In this document: positions 25,901-34,107 of the stretch, one piece after another
How positions within the stretch are numbered: the stretch's first letter is position 1
How the letters are laid out: each line of letters starts with the position of its first letter
Assembly (NCBI GenBank): GCA_965214125.1
Contig: CBDCBA010000007.1
Location: 53,192 to 117,191, forward strand
Reading direction: 5' to 3'
Source: CBDCBA01 sp965214125
GTDB taxonomy: Bacteria > Planctomycetota > Phycisphaerae > Tepidisphaerales > Tepidisphaeraceae
Length of the DNA: 64,000 bases
Notes under the pieces: generated by a model
Told to the model about the DNA's origin: nothing
What the model saw: only the letters and a program-made list of their open reading frames with translations
The model's database searches: none
Program-made: the position numbers and the translations under genes

Positions 25901-28900
25901 CGTGCAGAAGGGCGACTTGGGCGCGATGGAGGGCGTCAACGGCGACGTCTACGGCGGGGTCAGCGTCGAGGGGGGCAGCCTGCGCAGCGCTTCGGGCAAC
26001 AGCGTCGGCATCGGCCGCGAGAACATCGACTTCCCCGACACCTCCCGCGAGGTCTCCAGCTTTGACGCCAGCGTTGCCTTCAACATCGGCCGCATGGAGG
26101 CCACCAACGACGGGGACACCGAGGGCGGCTACGTCTTCTACAACACGGGCCTGTCCGTCTCCGACGGCCTGCCGACGGGCGAAGGCATCGTCGGCGACGA
26201 TATTCAACTCGTCCGCGCAGCCCTCGACGTCAACGGCGAGTTCGTGGTCGGCCGCGGCGTCGGCTCGATTGTGGCCGAACGCGACTTCAGCAACTTCCGC
26301 TCGTTCAGCAACGGCGCGATCTTCACCAACGTCGACGACATCAACAACGACGGCTTTGTCGACATGGTCAGCGTCGGCCGGCACTTCGGCGTGCAACAAA
26401 GCGGCGACGGGTTCCTCGGCAGCGGCGGTCCCGCCATCGACCTGGGGGCCGCGGGCAACTTCCGCTACCTCGACGTCGAGGGAGAGATCGCCCGCGATTT
26501 CCTCTTCGGTGGCGGCAGTGGCGGCGTGGACGAGCCCGTCACGCTCGATCCCGGCGAAAGCTTCGAGTACGTCGACGACAGCGGCACGCGCACCCGCGTG
26601 CTGCCGGGCGAGAACGAGCGCAACCTCGACTTTGATCCCGCGACCGACCCCGAGTCCGAGCGCTTCCTCAACCCCGGCTCGCTGGCGCTGCGCTTCTACC
26701 CCGTGCGTAGCGGCGGCTCGATCCTGGCCGATGTGACCAGTGACCGCGGCGTCACGGTGCGCACCCTCGACCGCGGGTCCACCGCCACCGCCGAGGTCGG
26801 CCGCATCATTCTCACCGGCGAGGGCCGCCCGGTCGTGCTGGCGACGGACCCGAACGTGACAACCGTCCCCGGCGTCACGCCCGACTTCGACCTGGTGTTG
26901 GCCAACACGTTCTTCAACCCGAGCGACCCGCTGGGCACGGGCAATGACTTCCTCGATGTCAGTGTCGAGCTCGAAGGCAACAACGTCGATGTCTTCAGCA
27001 TCCGCGGCGCCACCACCGGCGCCAACACCGGCAAGGTCAGCCGGATCAGCAACAACACCAACGGCGAGATCCTCGACACGCAACTCGCGAGCATCGGCTT
27101 TATTGAGGCCGAACGCATCGGCATCGCCCAGCCGCGTGGCCTGGCGGACATCCAGGCGGTCCAGGATCGCATTGCCGATTCGGGCCTGAGCGACGTGTTC
27201 TACCCGTTCGCCATCCCGCACTACCTCGTCTCGGTCGAGGGCGACATCATCGAGGTGCGCGGCGAGCAGGTCGGCAACGTCTTCGCCGGGCTCAGCCAGG
27301 ACTTTGGCAACCTCGACGGCGACGGCACCCCGCCCGGCGATGACGGCGACGGCGGCGGAGCCGGCGGCGGGGATGGCGGCGGCGGCGCGGGTGGTGGCAC
27401 CGGTGGTGGTGGCGCGGGTGGTGGCACGGGTGGTGGAGGGACCGGCGGCGGTGTGGGTGGTGGTGCGGGCGGTGGTGGCACCGGCGGCGACACGGGTGGC
27501 GGTGGCACCGGTGGTGGCACAGGCGGCGGTGGTGACGGCGGCGGCGGCACGGGCACCGGCACGGTCTTCGTCGGCGACCTCTACGGCGGGGCCGGCGACG
27601 GCATCGGCGGCACCCGCGGCAGCGGCACGGGCGGCGTCAACGGCATCGGCAACGCCGTGGTCGGCGAGAGCCGCGCCCGCATCGGCCGCGTGATCGCCGA
27701 CAGCGACGGCTCCCCCAGCGGCATCGGCTTCGACGGCATCGTCGCGCCGATCGTCGCGGCCACCCCGGAAACCGGCGATCTTCAAGGCCAAATTGAGTTC
27801 GTCGACGTCGGCCAGGGCCTCCTCGACTCCGGCAACGGCCTGCGGCTCGACCTCCAGCCCGACGGCGGGATCACCTCCGATGTCAACTTTGCCCGCAGCG
27901 GCATTTACGCCGAGGCCTTCATCGTCGAGGTTCGCGCCAACGACGCCGACATCCGCGGCGACATCAACGCCAACGAAATCAGCGTGATTCGCGTGAACAA
28001 CGGGTCGCTGATCGACAGCGACATCTTCGCTCAGGGCACGCTCGTCAACACCGGCACCGGGCTCCAGGAGTTCTTCGACAGCGGCTCCGAACTCAGCGCG
28101 GGGCTCGAGTCCTCGGAAATTGCCGAAGTCACCGACTCGCCGCAGTTCGAGATCGACCTCATCGAGGTCAATGGCGGCGTGATGCAGAACGTGTTCATCG
28201 CCCACGTCGACATCGACACGGTGCGGGTCGACGGCGTCGGCATGTTGAACTCGGTCGTTCTCACCAGCGGCGACAACACGATCAATCGCGTGGAGGCCAG
28301 TGGGCTGGGCATCCGCAATGCAAGGATCGGGACCGGCCGCAATGTCAACTCCGTTGAGGCCATCGGCGACGCCGAGCTGCTCAACCTGCAGAACTTTTTC
28401 CCGACCTACCCCGACTTCAGCGGTGCGGGCGAGGAGTTCGATCCGTTCAGCGGGCGCTTCCTCGACCCGAGCAACGACGTCCGCTTCGCGATCGGCCTGC
28501 CGACCGACGTCTTCCCCGAGCGCCGCCGCGTGACCAACAGCGGCGTGATGGAGAACGTCAGCATCGTCGGCAGCGGCGACCTGGGCTCGGCGACGGCCGC
28601 GGTGATTCGCAGCAACCTCAACTCCATTATGCTGTCCGGCCGCTTCGAGGAAGACGCCACGGGCTTTGGCCAGGGCACGGTGGCCGCCGAAAGCTTCCCC
28701 TCCTCCATCGACTTCGGCCGGGAGATCGGCACGATCGAGGCCATCAGCACCTACGGCCTGCGGGTCGAGAGCGGCGATCTCAACCTCGTGACCATGAGCG
28801 AGGACCTGCTCAACACGGTCCTGCGCATCAGCGGCGAGATCGACAACGTCCTCGTCGACGACCTGGTCGGCGACGAAACCGTAATCCGTGCGGAGGGGCC

Positions 28901-29246
28901 CGACGGCGTCCTGAACAACCTCGAGGCCGGCCGCGTCCGCGGCATCGTGCGGGCCGACGTCGGCATCGGCTCGATCGTCGTCGACGGCGACCTCGGCCCC
29001 GTGAGTGCGGCCCCGGCCGTCTTCGGCGCGACCGACACCGCCACGATCCGCACCATCAACGGCGACATCGGCTCGATCACCGTTGGCGGCGACATTCTCA
29101 CCGGCGCCTACATCCTCACCAGCGACGCCCTCAATGCCCTGGCGGTCGGCGGCGACGTGCAGGATGGCGTGATCGTGCAGTTCCGCGACCTCGGCACGCT
29201 CGACATCGACGGCGAGAACCGCGGCGACTTCATCGACGTCGGCTAG
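22983..29246 (+). CDS. giant LEPR-XLL surface/secreted protein
   Basis: 2,087 residues from ATG 22983. The N-terminus is basic and Ala-rich, then SEPLEPRRLLTT at 53-64, the LEPR-XLL motif of planctomycete exported proteins (established as a family feature; its processing role is not settled). The body is Gly/Asp/Asn-rich beta-strand repeat text (for example VFGDVGTVASVVNIGF, NLEAGRVRGIVRADVGIGSI, TINGDIGSITVGGDILTGAY), suggesting a long beta-helix or filament. A Gly/Thr hinge lies at about 1456-1525. Acidic overall with few Cys. No PEP-CTERM-type tail; the C-terminus ends GENRGDFIDVG. The frame is open upstream to 22827, but the motif spacing favours 22983. Function unknown: adhesin or envelope scaffold. 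Confidence 0.85.
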   Translation: MTSTLRPTSDRAIPAGRGTRVARGTRSLAAAARACCARLFGDTVATPAARPVSEPLEPRRLLTTLIGGDTFTYQSFDFGEVDEQGMRNFIPVTVEVTGSTDAEVNLIAAGPGFDENGVFGTIASDLSGTIRSADGTIRTVNGGALGAVGAQPIIDSNATFISELETVPPDSDGTQPFVLTDYVNAPARPPANVQLATSGAINFDTLATNDRGETYGLQLLDYPIGPDTIRQIQLVRFNLDASDVASGGASARNTFTTFAGLPSDAELDAATNVGDALFIDELINSVILAIGELDGDDNEAQRDSIIELTGAAFARGNSDLLYFGVNGSAPRRDPAGGEPTVVPVSYILSVDLNTVNAGGPPNVQVVASDFVGDESRDAATIGQVQAFTINRGFVSSNGDIANDFLIFGTINERVSEGTGMATIESTTGLFNLEVNSGGNRIRNVARGDVEETPELGEVRALASTNTQAGINLVYALTPGGLATINVNTGDVVLNGGVASDNGAAGENLFGLTFNPNGSNSTRGGADALLSFDVVNDIVFTIDSRQRQSGLVLFAVTVENSDASTGIRIFSLGEEGDEDPFAGNSGGFLQQGEDVVGEIDGTGPLYLGFKEIFTGGDTDVLRRTRSINPNSGAFEGGAFAGPLFDGQIEPGVYILGDRDVDVDGDSVADEIEGNAFGDFIFGGILTGNFLVEGSINSVLSGGLYTGLDGQNIDNFAVFGDVGTVASVVNIGFTTTGDDDADNPFGPARTRFGTDIAIGGSVRQITGGNIVDAQIDVRGDRRTDDFVDGISFFREIEGSVREFEALLVSFSQPNLVPTTASLINSADDIYEPLNTNADGEIVVVGTLADFLFPDDVDDSDVVDVYGLPLLAGQTVELQLTGAGGTGISGAFLGVVDPDGRTVAGNIENNILTSSTIDAAPFLYTAQTPGVYRLQVGGSGSYALQVRRAGDVTLGAIKGVNGVNPGAPVSALSNIRVQKGDLGAMEGVNGDVYGGVSVEGGSLRSASGNSVGIGRENIDFPDTSREVSSFDASVAFNIGRMEATNDGDTEGGYVFYNTGLSVSDGLPTGEGIVGDDIQLVRAALDVNGEFVVGRGVGSIVAERDFSNFRSFSNGAIFTNVDDINNDGFVDMVSVGRHFGVQQSGDGFLGSGGPAIDLGAAGNFRYLDVEGEIARDFLFGGGSGGVDEPVTLDPGESFEYVDDSGTRTRVLPGENERNLDFDPATDPESERFLNPGSLALRFYPVRSGGSILADVTSDRGVTVRTLDRGSTATAEVGRIILTGEGRPVVLATDPNVTTVPGVTPDFDLVLANTFFNPSDPLGTGNDFLDVSVELEGNNVDVFSIRGATTGANTGKVSRISNNTNGEILDTQLASIGFIEAERIGIAQPRGLADIQAVQDRIADSGLSDVFYPFAIPHYLVSVEGDIIEVRGEQVGNVFAGLSQDFGNLDGDGTPPGDDGDGGGAGGGDGGGGAGGGTGGGGAGGGTGGGGTGGGVGGGAGGGGTGGDTGGGGTGGGTGGGGDGGGGTGTGTVFVGDLYGGAGDGIGGTRGSGTGGVNGIGNAVVGESRARIGRVIADSDGSPSGIGFDGIVAPIVAATPETGDLQGQIEFVDVGQGLLDSGNGLRLDLQPDGGITSDVNFARSGIYAEAFIVEVRANDADIRGDINANEISVIRVNNGSLIDSDIFAQGTLVNTGTGLQEFFDSGSELSAGLESSEIAEVTDSPQFEIDLIEVNGGVMQNVFIAHVDIDTVRVDGVGMLNSVVLTSGDNTINRVEASGLGIRNARIGTGRNVNSVEAIGDAELLNLQNFFPTYPDFSGAGEEFDPFSGRFLDPSNDVRFAIGLPTDVFPERRRVTNSGVMENVSIVGSGDLGSATAAVIRSNLNSIMLSGRFEEDATGFGQGTVAAESFPSSIDFGREIGTIEAISTYGLRVESGDLNLVTMSEDLLNTVLRISGEIDNVLVDDLVGDETVIRAEGPDGVLNNLEAGRVRGIVRADVGIGSIVVDGDLGPVSAAPAVFGATDTATIRTINGDIGSITVGGDILTGAYILTSDALNALAVGGDVQDGVIVQFRDLGTLDIDGENRGDFIDVG
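27349..27564 (+). repeat. Gly/Thr low-complexity hinge coding repeat
   Basis: About 70 codons of GGC/GGT runs with interspersed GCG, ACC and GAC, giving (G)nAGGGTGGGG-type protein text inside the giant LEPR-XLL gene. It divides a roughly 1,455-residue N-terminal part from a 560-residue C-terminal part and probably acts as a flexible linker. Such DNA is prone to slippage, so its length may vary between strains or assemblies. Confidence 0.85.
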
Positions 29247-29273
29247 GACCGCCCGCTTCGTCGCAACACCTCA

Positions 29274-29304
29274 CGCCCCGCGCCGCCTCGGCGCGGGGCG
29301 TTTT
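29274..29304 (+). terminator. rho-independent terminator after the LEPR-XLL gene
   Basis: Perfect 12-bp stem CGCCCCGCGCCG / CGGCGCGGGGCG with a 3-nt loop, followed by TTTT, 28 bp after the stop codon. It is the clearest intrinsic terminator seen in the window. Confidence 0.9.
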
Positions 29305-29337
29305 CGTTCGGCTGAATCGCGCCTCAACCGCGCGACT

Positions 29338-29655
29338 TCAGCGATCCCGCCGCGCGGCGTCGGTCTCCCGGCGTAGCCGGCGGTGGCGTCGCAGGCAGAG
29401 GAGGGCCAGCACCGCCAAACCGAGCGCCATCAGCAGGAGCACGCCGCCGCCCCAGGCGACCTCCCGCGAGAGTCGGCGTGCGGCGAGCACTCCGCACTGC
29501 AATGCCCCGCCCGCGCTGGCGAGGGCGGCGGCCAGGCTGAAGTCGCGGGCGCGAGCCAGTGCCTGGCGCTGCATCGAACGCCGCTTCGCCCGCACGGTGC
29601 GCAGCCGCACATCGGGATCGTCAGGAAGCTCGTCCGGCCGGTACTTCATCGGCAT
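29338..29655 (-). CDS. small membrane protein of unknown function
   Basis: 105 residues (ATG 29655, or 29649). A basic N-terminal half (RLRTVRAKRRSMQRQALARA), then two hydrophobic segments (about 40-58 and 66-90, EVAWGGGVLLLMALGLAVLA) and an Arg-rich tail. No family recognised. It is divergent from the hemolysin III gene with a 47-bp gap. It is supported mainly by its well-formed membrane topology and consistent frame. Confidence 0.5.
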   Translation of the reverse strand: MPMKYRPDELPDDPDVRLRTVRAKRRSMQRQALARARDFSLAAALASAGGALQCGVLAARRLSREVAWGGGVLLLMALGLAVLALLCLRRHRRLRRETDAARRDR

Positions 29656-29702
29656 CCCCCAATTGTTGCGGGCCTTTGCCGCGCATCTTGTATGGTGCGT
29701 CC

Positions 29703-30443
29703 GTGCTCTCGCCCGACGCCACCCCCACCACCACCGCCACCACCGCCACGACTCCCGCCACCACCGCCGTTGCTTCGCCGGCGCCGGTCGATCGGCCCGA
29801 GGAACTAGCCAACCTGCTCACCCACGGCGTCGGGGTGCTGCTCGCGGTTGCCGGAACCGTACTGGCCGTCGTCGCGGCGGTGGCGACGCGCAGCCCGATC
29901 GCGATCGTCAGCGCCGCCCTTTACGGCGGGGCACTGATCCTGGTCTACGGCGCCAGCACCGGCTTCCACGAAGCCAAGTTCTTCAATCGCCCGGCGCCGC
30001 TGCGCGAGCGGTGGCGCCTGCTCGATCATGCGGCTATCTACGTGCTCATCGCCGCCACGTACACGCCGGTCATGCTCGTCAGCGTCGGCGGCGCGTGGGG
30101 GTGGAGCATTGTCGCGATTGTCTGGAGCCTGGCCGTGGTGGGCGTGGGGATGAAGGTAGTGCTTGTCGGCCGGTACGATCATTTCGAGCGGATCGACACA
30201 ATGCTCTACCTCGCGATGGGCTGGCTGAGCCTGGTGGCGGTTGTGCCGCTGTGGATGAACCTCAGCGGCGCCGCCTTCGCGTGGCTGGTGGCCGGGGGCA
30301 TTTTCTACAGCGGCGGGTGCGTCTTTTTCCTGTGGGATAAGCTGCGGTTCAACCACGCGATCTGGCACCTGTTCGTTCTGGCCGGCAGCGCGTGCCACTG
30401 GATGACGATCGTTGCCAACGTGTTGCCGGACGCCGCCGCATGA
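29703..30443 (+). CDS. hemolysin III / PAQR-like membrane protein
   Basis: 246 residues from GTG 29703. A Thr/Ala-rich N-terminus, then RPEELANLLTHGVGVLLAVA, the start of the HlyIII/AdipoR fold, with seven membrane segments. Conserved residues are YGASTGFHEAK, LDHAAIYVLIAATYTPVML and the C-terminal FNHAIWHLFVLAGSACHWM; the His and Asp residues in HGVG, LDHAAIY and HAIWHLF match the metal site of the family. Overlaps the mug-like gene by 4 bp (ATGA), so they form an operon. Confidence 0.88.
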   Translation: MLSPDATPTTTATTATTPATTAVASPAPVDRPEELANLLTHGVGVLLAVAGTVLAVVAAVATRSPIAIVSAALYGGALILVYGASTGFHEAKFFNRPAPLRERWRLLDHAAIYVLIAATYTPVMLVSVGGAWGWSIVAIVWSLAVVGVGMKVVLVGRYDHFERIDTMLYLAMGWLSLVAVVPLWMNLSGAAFAWLVAGGIFYSGGCVFFLWDKLRFNHAIWHLFVLAGSACHWMTIVANVLPDAAA

Positions 30444-31051
30444 CCGATCGCCCCACCGCCGCCAAGCAGTCGCGCCGTCGCCTTTCGCGCGAAGAATTGG
30501 CCGCGTTTCAAGGCAAGACGGTGCCGGACGTGATCGCCGCCGGGCTCGACGTAATCTTTTGCGGGATCAACCCCTCGCTGTCGAGCGCGGCCGAACGCCG
30601 TCACTTCGCGACGCCGGGCAACCGGTTCTGGCCCAGCCTGCACCGGGGCGGCTTCACGCCGCGGCAACTGGCGCCGGGGGAGAACGAGGAACTGCTGAGC
30701 TACGGCTGCGGCGTGACCAACCTCGTCCGCCGCGCCACCGCGGCCGCGAGCGAACTTCAGGATCACGAGTACTCCGCCGGCGTCGCGCGGCTGCGCCGCA
30801 AGTGCCTGAAGTATCGGCCGCGCTGCGTGGCGGTCCTTGGAATCGGCGCCTACCGCCTGGGTTTTGGCGAGCCCAAGGCGACGCTCGGCCCGCAGGAACG
30901 CACGCTCGGCCCGACGCGCCTCTACGTCCTGCCGAACCCGAGCGGCCTCAACGCCCACTACACCCCTGCGGCGATGGCCGAGCTTTTCGCTGAGCTGCAT
31001 GCCTTCGTCGGAGCGCTTCGTGAAGACCGCGTTCAGCCGCCGCGTCCCTAG
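30440..31051 (+). CDS. mug: mismatch-specific uracil/thymine DNA glycosylase (Mug/TDG family)
   Basis: 203 residues from ATG 30440. The active-site block is VIFCGINPSLSSAAERRHFA followed by TPGNRFWPSLHRGGF, where the family Asn in GINP positions the water; LPNPSGLNAHYT near the C-terminus is the usual minor-groove wedge region. Mug removes uracil or thymine opposite guanine. The usual GINPG reads GINPS. Translationally coupled to the hemolysin III gene. Confidence 0.87.
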   Translation: MTDRPTAAKQSRRRLSREELAAFQGKTVPDVIAAGLDVIFCGINPSLSSAAERRHFATPGNRFWPSLHRGGFTPRQLAPGENEELLSYGCGVTNLVRRATAAASELQDHEYSAGVARLRRKCLKYRPRCVAVLGIGAYRLGFGEPKATLGPQERTLGPTRLYVLPNPSGLNAHYTPAAMAELFAELHAFVGALREDRVQPPRP

Positions 31052-31060
31052 GATGCCGCG

Positions 31061-32275
31061 ATGCGTCGATTCTCCCGTTTGCACGCCCTGCTCGTCGCGA
31101 GCCTCGTTCTGATCCTGGCCGCGCCCGCGAGTGCGTGGTCGTACAAGGAGCACATGCTCTTCACACGCCTGGCCGTCCAGCGGATCCTGGCGGACGAGGC
31201 GGCGCCGCAGGGGCTTAAGGACTTTCTCAACAAGGCGATGCCCAACGCCGGCACCACCGAGGATGCCCGCGCGATGCTCGTCGACACTTGGATCGGCCCG
31301 CGCAAAGATCAGGCCGAGGGCCTGCTGCAATGGTCGATCCGGCCCGACTTCGATCGCCGCGAGCCCGTGCCGCAGTTCAACACGGTCGAGGCGCCGATGC
31401 ATTTTGTCGACCTCGAGTTTTTCAATCGCGATCCGGCCCGGCAGGTCTATCGCGACGACCTGTCGAACAAGCCGAGCCTGAACGACATCCCCCGCGACCC
31501 GACCGACGAGCGGCTCAAGCAGGCGGGCTTCCTGCCGTTCCGCGTGGAGCAGTGTTACAACGATTTGGTCCGATCGTTTCGCGAAGACAACCTGATGCCC
31601 GCCGGAGAGGATGACGTCGACAACGCCCTGGTCTGGGCCGGCTACCTCGCGCATTACCTTCAGGACAACACGCAGCCCCACCACAGCACAATCGACTACC
31701 GGTCGGCGAGCTACTTCGGCGGAACGGGCCGCACGCCCAACATTCACGGCATGATGGAGTACGGCTTTCTCGACGACGAGGAGCTGGCCTACCCCGAGCT
31801 TCGCAAGGCGTACTGGCGGGAACTTCAGACGAACCTCGACAACCTGCCCCCGGCCGGCGGCGACGTCACCTTCGGCGATCCGTACGAAAGCACGCTGCGC
31901 ATCAGCCTGAGCGCGTACGACGCCCTGCCCCTCATCGGCCGCGCCGCAATGGCGGCGACGGGCCAAGGCGGCACCCCGGCGGAGCCCGAGGGTCGGCCCG
32001 CGAACCCGAGCGGCGACCTCGAAACCTTCGCCAACTTCCGCGGCGATCCGGGGCCGGGCATCCGCCGGCTTCAGGTTCAGTTGGGCCGTGAAATTGGTGA
32101 AGTGTCGATCCTCGAACTCAAGGCGATGCTCGGCGCCGCCGCGGTTTTCCGGACGGAACTTGCGATTCGTCAGGCGTGGCAGGACGCGCAGGACGGCACC
32201 GACCGCATGGCCGCCCCCGCGACTCTGCCGGCGACGCGGCCGACGTCGGAGCCGACCCGACGCCGCTCCGATTAA
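31061..32275 (+). CDS. secreted S1/P1 nuclease or Zn-dependent phospholipase C fold protein
   Basis: 404 residues. Signal peptide 1-25 (LLVASLVLILAAPASA) with cleavage leaving Trp26 as the new N-terminus: WSYKEHMLF. A mature N-terminal Trp plus a His five residues later are zinc ligands in the S1/P1 and PLC families. More ligand-like residues stand in VEAPMHFVDLEFF, AGYLAHYLQDNTQPHHS and NIHGMMEYGF. It should act outside the cytoplasm on nucleic acid or phospholipid; substrate choice cannot be called. The C-terminus (about 300-404) is Pro/Arg-rich and less conserved. Confidence 0.75.
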   Translation: MRRFSRLHALLVASLVLILAAPASAWSYKEHMLFTRLAVQRILADEAAPQGLKDFLNKAMPNAGTTEDARAMLVDTWIGPRKDQAEGLLQWSIRPDFDRREPVPQFNTVEAPMHFVDLEFFNRDPARQVYRDDLSNKPSLNDIPRDPTDERLKQAGFLPFRVEQCYNDLVRSFREDNLMPAGEDDVDNALVWAGYLAHYLQDNTQPHHSTIDYRSASYFGGTGRTPNIHGMMEYGFLDDEELAYPELRKAYWRELQTNLDNLPPAGGDVTFGDPYESTLRISLSAYDALPLIGRAAMAATGQGGTPAEPEGRPANPSGDLETFANFRGDPGPGIRRLQVQLGREIGEVSILELKAMLGAAAVFRTELAIRQAWQDAQDGTDRMAAPATLPATRPTSEPTRRRSD

Positions 32276-32319
32276 TCGCGTCGGCTTGCGGCGGCATCGG
32301 CGGCCCTAATAATCGGACC

Positions 32320-33492
32320 GTGCCCGTTCGCCGCGTCGACCTCAACGATTACACGCTGGACCTCCCCTCCGCCGCGGAGGAGGCGGCGGCCGAACTGCGG
32401 GCGGGGCGGCTGGTCGTCCTGCCGACCGAAACGGTTTACGGCATCGCACTCAAGCCGAGCCAGGCCGCCGCGGCCCAGGCGGTTGCTGCCTTGCGCGGCG
32501 ACCGGCCCGCAACGCCGCTGACGCCCCACCTCGCGTCGCCGCAGGAGTTGGAGCAGTATGTGGCAGATCCAGGGCCGGCTGGCCGTCGGCTGACCACCAA
32601 GCTTTGGCCGGGGCCGGTGGCGATCGTCTTCACCGTCGGCGATGCGGCCGAGCGACGGACGATTGCCGAGCGGCTGGGCGTGGAGGTTGCCGCCCTCTTC
32701 ACCGACGACGGCCGCCTCACGCTGCGCTGCCCCGACGACGCCTTCGCCGCCGCCGTGCTGGAGCGGGCCGAGCAGCCAGCAGTCCTGACGCGGCTGGGCC
32801 TGCCGACGGGCTCCCAGGCGACCCAACCCCCGGCCGACACGGACCTGGCCGATTTACCCGTCTCCATCGCCTACGACGGCGGGCCGACCCGGTACGCCCG
32901 CCCCAGCACGGTGGTCCGCGTCGATGCCGATGGCCAGGGGTGGAGCGTGGTTCGGGAGGGCATTTACGACCGCCGCATTCTTGAGCGGTTGCTGCGCAAG
33001 TCGATCCTGTTCGTGTGCAGCGGCAACACCTGCCGCAGCCCGATGGCGATGGCGATTGGCCGCGAGGTGATTGCCAAACGGCTGAGCGTGAAGCCGGACC
33101 AAATCGGCGAGCGCGGCTACGACGTCGCCAGCGCCGGTAGCTACGCGATGCCCGGCATGCGTGCCACCGGCGCGGCCGTCGATGCCGTCGCAAGCCTTGG
33201 CGGCGGACTCGCGGCGCACCGCAGCAGCCCGCTCGACGTGGCCGCCATTCACCGCGCGGACCTCATCGTCACCATGGGTCAATCGCACCGCGAGGCCGTC
33301 CTCGCCATGGTGCCGTCGGCGGCCGCGAAGACGCAGATGCTCGACCCGGCCGGCGACGTGGACGATCCCATCGGCTCCAGCGCCGCCCATTATCAGGAAC
33401 TGGCCGACCGCATGCGGGGTCTTGTCGAGGCGCGAATTCCCCCGGCATTCACCGGCGACGACGCGAACGCCCCGACCGGGCCGGGCTACTGA
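32320..33492 (+). CDS. Sua5/YrdC threonylcarbamoyl-AMP synthase fused to a low-molecular-weight protein tyrosine phosphatase
   Basis: 390 residues from GTG 32320. Residues about 10-215 are YrdC/Sua5 (AGRLVVLPTETVYGIALKPS; TTKLWPGPVAIVF; TRYARPSTVVRVD), which makes threonylcarbamoyl-AMP for t6A37 in tRNA. The usual KxR of the ATP site reads LRGDRP. Residues about 228-375 are LMW-PTP with P-loop VCSGNTCRSPMA (nucleophile Cys233, Arg239) and a general-acid region LDPAGDVDDPIG. In Bacillus the same functions are separate neighbours (ywlC, ywlE) beside an rpiB-type gene; here rpiB is the next gene, so a fusion of a conserved neighbourhood is likely. Confidence 0.87.
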   Translation: MPVRRVDLNDYTLDLPSAAEEAAAELRAGRLVVLPTETVYGIALKPSQAAAAQAVAALRGDRPATPLTPHLASPQELEQYVADPGPAGRRLTTKLWPGPVAIVFTVGDAAERRTIAERLGVEVAALFTDDGRLTLRCPDDAFAAAVLERAEQPAVLTRLGLPTGSQATQPPADTDLADLPVSIAYDGGPTRYARPSTVVRVDADGQGWSVVREGIYDRRILERLLRKSILFVCSGNTCRSPMAMAIGREVIAKRLSVKPDQIGERGYDVASAGSYAMPGMRATGAAVDAVASLGGGLAAHRSSPLDVAAIHRADLIVTMGQSHREAVLAMVPSAAAKTQMLDPAGDVDDPIGSSAAHYQELADRMRGLVEARIPPAFTGDDANAPTGPGY

Positions 33493-34107
33493 ACACTGCG
33501 TGGATCCTGCGCGTCGTCCCACAAGCGCTCGTTAGCCGCCCCGCCTTGCGGGGCGCTCCGCACCGATGCACGCGCCCCGCGAGGCGGGGCGGCTAACGAG
33601 CATCCGCATGATTCATCGCAGTCTCGGTAGCCGTCGGCAAGTTGTCGCCCTCGCGTGCAAACAGGCCGAAACGCCGGCATTTTACAGGCGGCGCAACCGT
33701 TGCAAACCGTTCCCAACCGTCCGGTTATCGTTCCTCGGCGAGAGGCGGCAAGGTGACGCTCGCACGACGGCGTGCCATGCGGTAGGCTACGCCGTTGCCG
33801 TGGCAGCCTGTTCGGACGCCGGCACCGGGGTGAAGTCGGGTCCGTCGACAGCACATTTCAAAGGATTGCGATGCGTGACGTAGAGGATCAGGTGAACGGC
33901 GACTCCCAATTGCCGCTGCCGCCGCACCCCCCGCACCCCCCGCACCCCGCCGTGTCGCGGGACGTCACCACGGAGGCCTGGGCGCCGCTGGTCTTCTCCG
34001 CCGACGCGCCCGAACAGCCGCCTCGCCCCGCGGCCGGCGCGGGGCGTGTAGCCGCGGGGCCGATTCGCCGATACGAGTCGGGGGGACCGCGAACACCCAA
34101 ACCCACG
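33493..34107. other. 615-bp gap between the Sua5-PTP gene and rpiB, with one REPIN-like repeat
   Basis: Apart from the paired palindrome at 33527-33601, no gene is supported. The rpiB frame is open from ATG 33871 and would add a Pro/His-rich, disordered extension (LPLPPHPPHPPHP); I treat this as untranslated leader, but it cannot be excluded as coding. Confidence 0.4.
33527..33601. repeat. second family of paired palindrome (GTTAGCCGCCCCGC type)
   Basis: 30-bp arms at 33527-33556 and 33572-33601, 29 of 30 positions complementary, with a 15-bp spacer. Each arm contains its own small hairpin, CGCCCCGC with GCGGGGCG. The layout is like the REPIN copies at 16.4 and 17.1 kb, but the sequence is unrelated. 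Confidence 0.85.

Noticed and set aside
27349..27564. Possible CRISPR or tandem-repeat array
   Set aside because: It is an in-frame Gly/Thr codon repeat inside a gene, without spacers.
25740..28205. 821-codon minus-strand open frame in the giant LEPR-XLL gene
   Set aside because: Antisense shadow in GC-rich DNA; the text is Ala/Val/Asp repeats mirroring the sense codons.
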